Assembly: GCA_934675795.1 (NCBI GenBank)
Contig: CAKURW010000024.1
Location: 1 to 24,643, forward strand
DNA: 24,643 bases
Origin: an uncultured Collinsella sp.
GTDB lineage: Bacteria; Actinomycetota; Coriobacteriia; Coriobacteriales; Coriobacteriaceae
Direction of reading: 5' to 3'
Shown: positions 23,123 to 24,643 of the stretch, piece after piece
Position numbering within the stretch: the first letter of the stretch is position 1
Layout of the letters: every line of letters begins with the position of its first letter
The notes under the pieces: model-generated
The model's database searches: none
Seen by the model: the letters and a program-made list of their open reading frames with translations, nothing else
What the model was told of the DNA's origin: nothing
Made by a program: the position numbers and the translations under genes

Positions 23123-24427
23123 ATGCCCCAGCAGCGTAAGTTCTTCCCCGGCTGGCTCGTGGTGACCTCCGGCTTTGTGATCATGGCCACGTGCTACACG
23201 ATTTTCGTCAACTGCATGAGCCTGTTCCAGCCGCTCATCGTCAGCGACCTGGGCATTTCCCTTGCGCAGTACAACATCTCCAATGCCATCTCCACCGTGG
23301 TGAGCGTCGTGGGTTCGCTCGTTATCGGCCATGTTGCCGATAAGGTGAGTGGCCGCATATTGGGCTCGCTCACCGTTATCGCTACCTCGGCGGTGCTCGC
23401 GGGCATGAGCTTTGTGGGTGAGCTTTGGCAGGTCTACGTGCTCTTTGCCGTTTCGGGCTGCTTCGCTGTGGCCTCGACCCGTCTGCTCATTAGCCTGGTG
23501 ACCGCCAACTGGTTTACCGCCAAGCGAGGCCTTGCCATCTCCATCGCACTTTCGGGCTCGGGCTTTGGCGGCGCTATTCTCTCGCCGATCGTGAGCTCGC
23601 TTATCGTGAGTGTGGGCTGGCGCTCTGCGTTCCTGGTACTCGCTGCCGTCTGCATTGTGGCGGCACTGCCCATCACGGCCTATTCCTTCCGCACCAAGCC
23701 TTCCGAGATCGGCCTTAAGCCGCTCGGCGAGAACCCGGGCGATCCGTCCGTCTCGACGGCTGGCGACAAGGACGAGCACACGGCGCCCGAGGTTAGCGTC
23801 GGCTGGTCTCGTATCAAGAAGAGCCCGGCGTTTTGGCTGCTTGTCGTCGCCTTCCTCTTTATGGGTCTCGTTAACGGCGCCATCTTGCCCAACCAGGTCA
23901 CCAACATGACGAGCGTTACCGTCAACGGCGCCAAGATCGTCACGGGCGGCCACGATCCCATGTGGGCGGGCACTGTGCTTTCGGCCTATATGGTCACCGT
24001 CGTTATCGCCAAGATTTCGCTCGGCGCCATCTACGATCGCTTTGGCCTGCGCTTTGGCAACGTGCTGGGATCCGTTGCGTGCATTATCGCCTGCGTTGCT
24101 CTGTGCTTCCCCGCAACCGACCTCGGCCCCATCGTGGCCGCTGTGAGCTTTGGTATCGGAACGTGCATGGGCACCATCACGCCTACCATCGCCGCGTCCA
24201 AGCAGTTTGGCATGGCCGACCTCGGCAAGGTCACGGGCACCATTACCTCGCTCGAGATGGTCGGCGGCACCGTGGGTGCCATTGTCTCGGGTGTGCTGTT
24301 CGATGCCACGGGCTCCTTTGCGAGCGCCTGGATTGTGTGCCTGGCGTGCTCCGTGGTCATGCTCGTGTTCCTGCTGGCATCCGAGCCCATCGCCGCCAAG
24401 CTGCGCGCGAGCGTGGCGGGGGAGTAG
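23123..24427 (+). CDS. MFS transporter, OFA (oxalate/formate antiporter)-like
   Basis: Twelve-segment major facilitator of 434 residues. The start RKFFPGWLVVTSGFVIM and the early QPLIVSDLGIS resemble the OFA group. GHVADKVSGR is the MFS loop 2-3 motif. The charged loop at about 195-230 is the central cytoplasmic linker, and GAIYDRFGLRFG is the mirrored motif in the second half. A strong aaggag precedes the ATG, and the stop of the M20 gene is 3 bases upstream, so both are translated together. The substrate is inferred to match the amidohydrolase, but the OFA relation would also permit a carboxylate. Confidence 0.9.
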   Translation: MPQQRKFFPGWLVVTSGFVIMATCYTIFVNCMSLFQPLIVSDLGISLAQYNISNAISTVVSVVGSLVIGHVADKVSGRILGSLTVIATSAVLAGMSFVGELWQVYVLFAVSGCFAVASTRLLISLVTANWFTAKRGLAISIALSGSGFGGAILSPIVSSLIVSVGWRSAFLVLAAVCIVAALPITAYSFRTKPSEIGLKPLGENPGDPSVSTAGDKDEHTAPEVSVGWSRIKKSPAFWLLVVAFLFMGLVNGAILPNQVTNMTSVTVNGAKIVTGGHDPMWAGTVLSAYMVTVVIAKISLGAIYDRFGLRFGNVLGSVACIIACVALCFPATDLGPIVAAVSFGIGTCMGTITPTIAASKQFGMADLGKVTGTITSLEMVGGTVGAIVSGVLFDATGSFASAWIVCLACSVVMLVFLLASEPIAAKLRASVAGE

Positions 24428-24462
24428 ACGTCCATCGCTCTTTGCTGTTCGCCCCGTTCTGT

Positions 24463-24526
24463 CCGTGGCTGCCCTGGAAGCCGAATGGATGCTCGTACCA
24501 TCATTCGGTTTCCAAGGCGGCCACGG
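24463..24526. repeat. 25-bp long hairpin after the MFS gene
   Basis: Arms 24463-24487 and 24502-24526 are inverted copies with three mismatches, all of which are compatible with G-U pairing. The loop has 14 bases. No T-run follows. It may be a transcript-stabilising hairpin or part of a mobile palindrome. Confidence 0.7.
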
Positions 24527-24536
24527 GCCTACGAAA

Positions 24537-24600
24537 TGATCCGTTTTCCTCCGTCCCCAACAGATCACGTGATCCGAAGGGGACGGAGGAAAGCGGATCA
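24537..24600. repeat. 22-bp long palindrome with GGGGACG core (REP/MITE-like)
   Basis: Arms 24537-24558 and 24579-24600 are inverted copies with one mismatch; the ccgtcccc end of the left arm faces the loop. The 20-base loop contains gatcacgtgatc (24563-24574), a perfect palindrome that repeats the tgatc at the outer end of the arms. The layout is the same as at 15302-15361. The remaining 43 bases of the window hold nothing I recognise. Confidence 0.75.
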
Positions 24601-24643
24601 CAAACAGCGGCGGCGCGTCTGGCCGAACGAGCCCCCATACCCT

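Noticed and set aside
22742..24601. Long minus-strand open frame opposite the M20 and MFS genes (619 codons)
   Set aside because: Shadow frame across two well-supported genes; composition is His/Arg/Gly-rich without domain signals.
1..24643. CRISPR array, prophage or integrase-bearing island
   Set aside because: No regularly spaced direct repeats, no phage structural genes and no recombinase or transposase genes are visible, despite tRNA genes and inverted tRNA fragments.

Overview
The window is about 24.6 kb of GC-rich chromosomal DNA from a gut actinobacterium of the class Coriobacteriia, most likely Collinsella or a close relative. That assignment rests on recognition of codon bias, the protein set (paired YhgE/Pip membrane proteins, a dacA with VanRS-like regulators, a BY-kinase module) and the intergenic GGGGACG-type palindromes. 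It was not checked by a database search. I see no phage, no integrase, no transposase gene, no CRISPR array and no rRNA. Nearly all of the sequence is accounted for by closely packed genes, and the unusual material lies between them.

Layout. Positions 1-507 hold a small tRNA-Arg(ACG) array: a copy cut by the window edge, a complete copy, and a third copy in which only the 3' end survives behind a GC-rich structured insert. Each is followed by a near-identical intrinsic terminator. Positions 632-3073 encode an 813-residue protein of unknown function with TPR-like helices near its C-terminus. A tRNA-Ser(GCT) follows, then a convergent D-Ala-D-Ala carboxypeptidase gene (dacA, minus strand), which is divergent from a VanR/VanS-like two-component system (4928-6887). 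Next come pstB, without the other phosphate-transporter genes, and a PhoB/PhoR-like two-component system (6991-10087). A three-gene operon (10283-12347) encodes a Wzz/CpsC-type membrane activator, a CpsD-type tyrosine kinase and a CpsB-type PHP phosphatase, but no glycosyltransferases. A GNAT acetyltransferase, htpG (Hsp90), two tandem YhgE/Pip-family membrane proteins, an EamA-family exporter, and an M20D amidohydrolase with an MFS transporter complete the gene list.

Common theme. Much of the window concerns the cell envelope and its sensing: peptidoglycan trimming (dacA) beside VanRS-like sensing, phosphate-type sensing beside pstB, the polysaccharide-synthesis phospho-switch, and large ABC-2-like YhgE/Pip proteins. 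How these interact is inference from gene order and family knowledge.

Noncoding signals. (i) Inverted copies of the tRNA T-arm lie just past the terminators of both tRNA loci; the tRNA-Ser copy is an exact 18-nt match. (ii) Terminator-like hairpins lie between the putative promoter and the start codon of htpG and of the EamA gene, which suggests attenuation. (iii) A 15-bp stem encloses smaller hairpins after htpG. (iv) Several long imperfect palindromes with a GGGGACG core (15302-15361, 24537-24600, and a remnant at 12887-12925) look like REP/MITE-type elements. A second 25-bp hairpin sits beside the last one.
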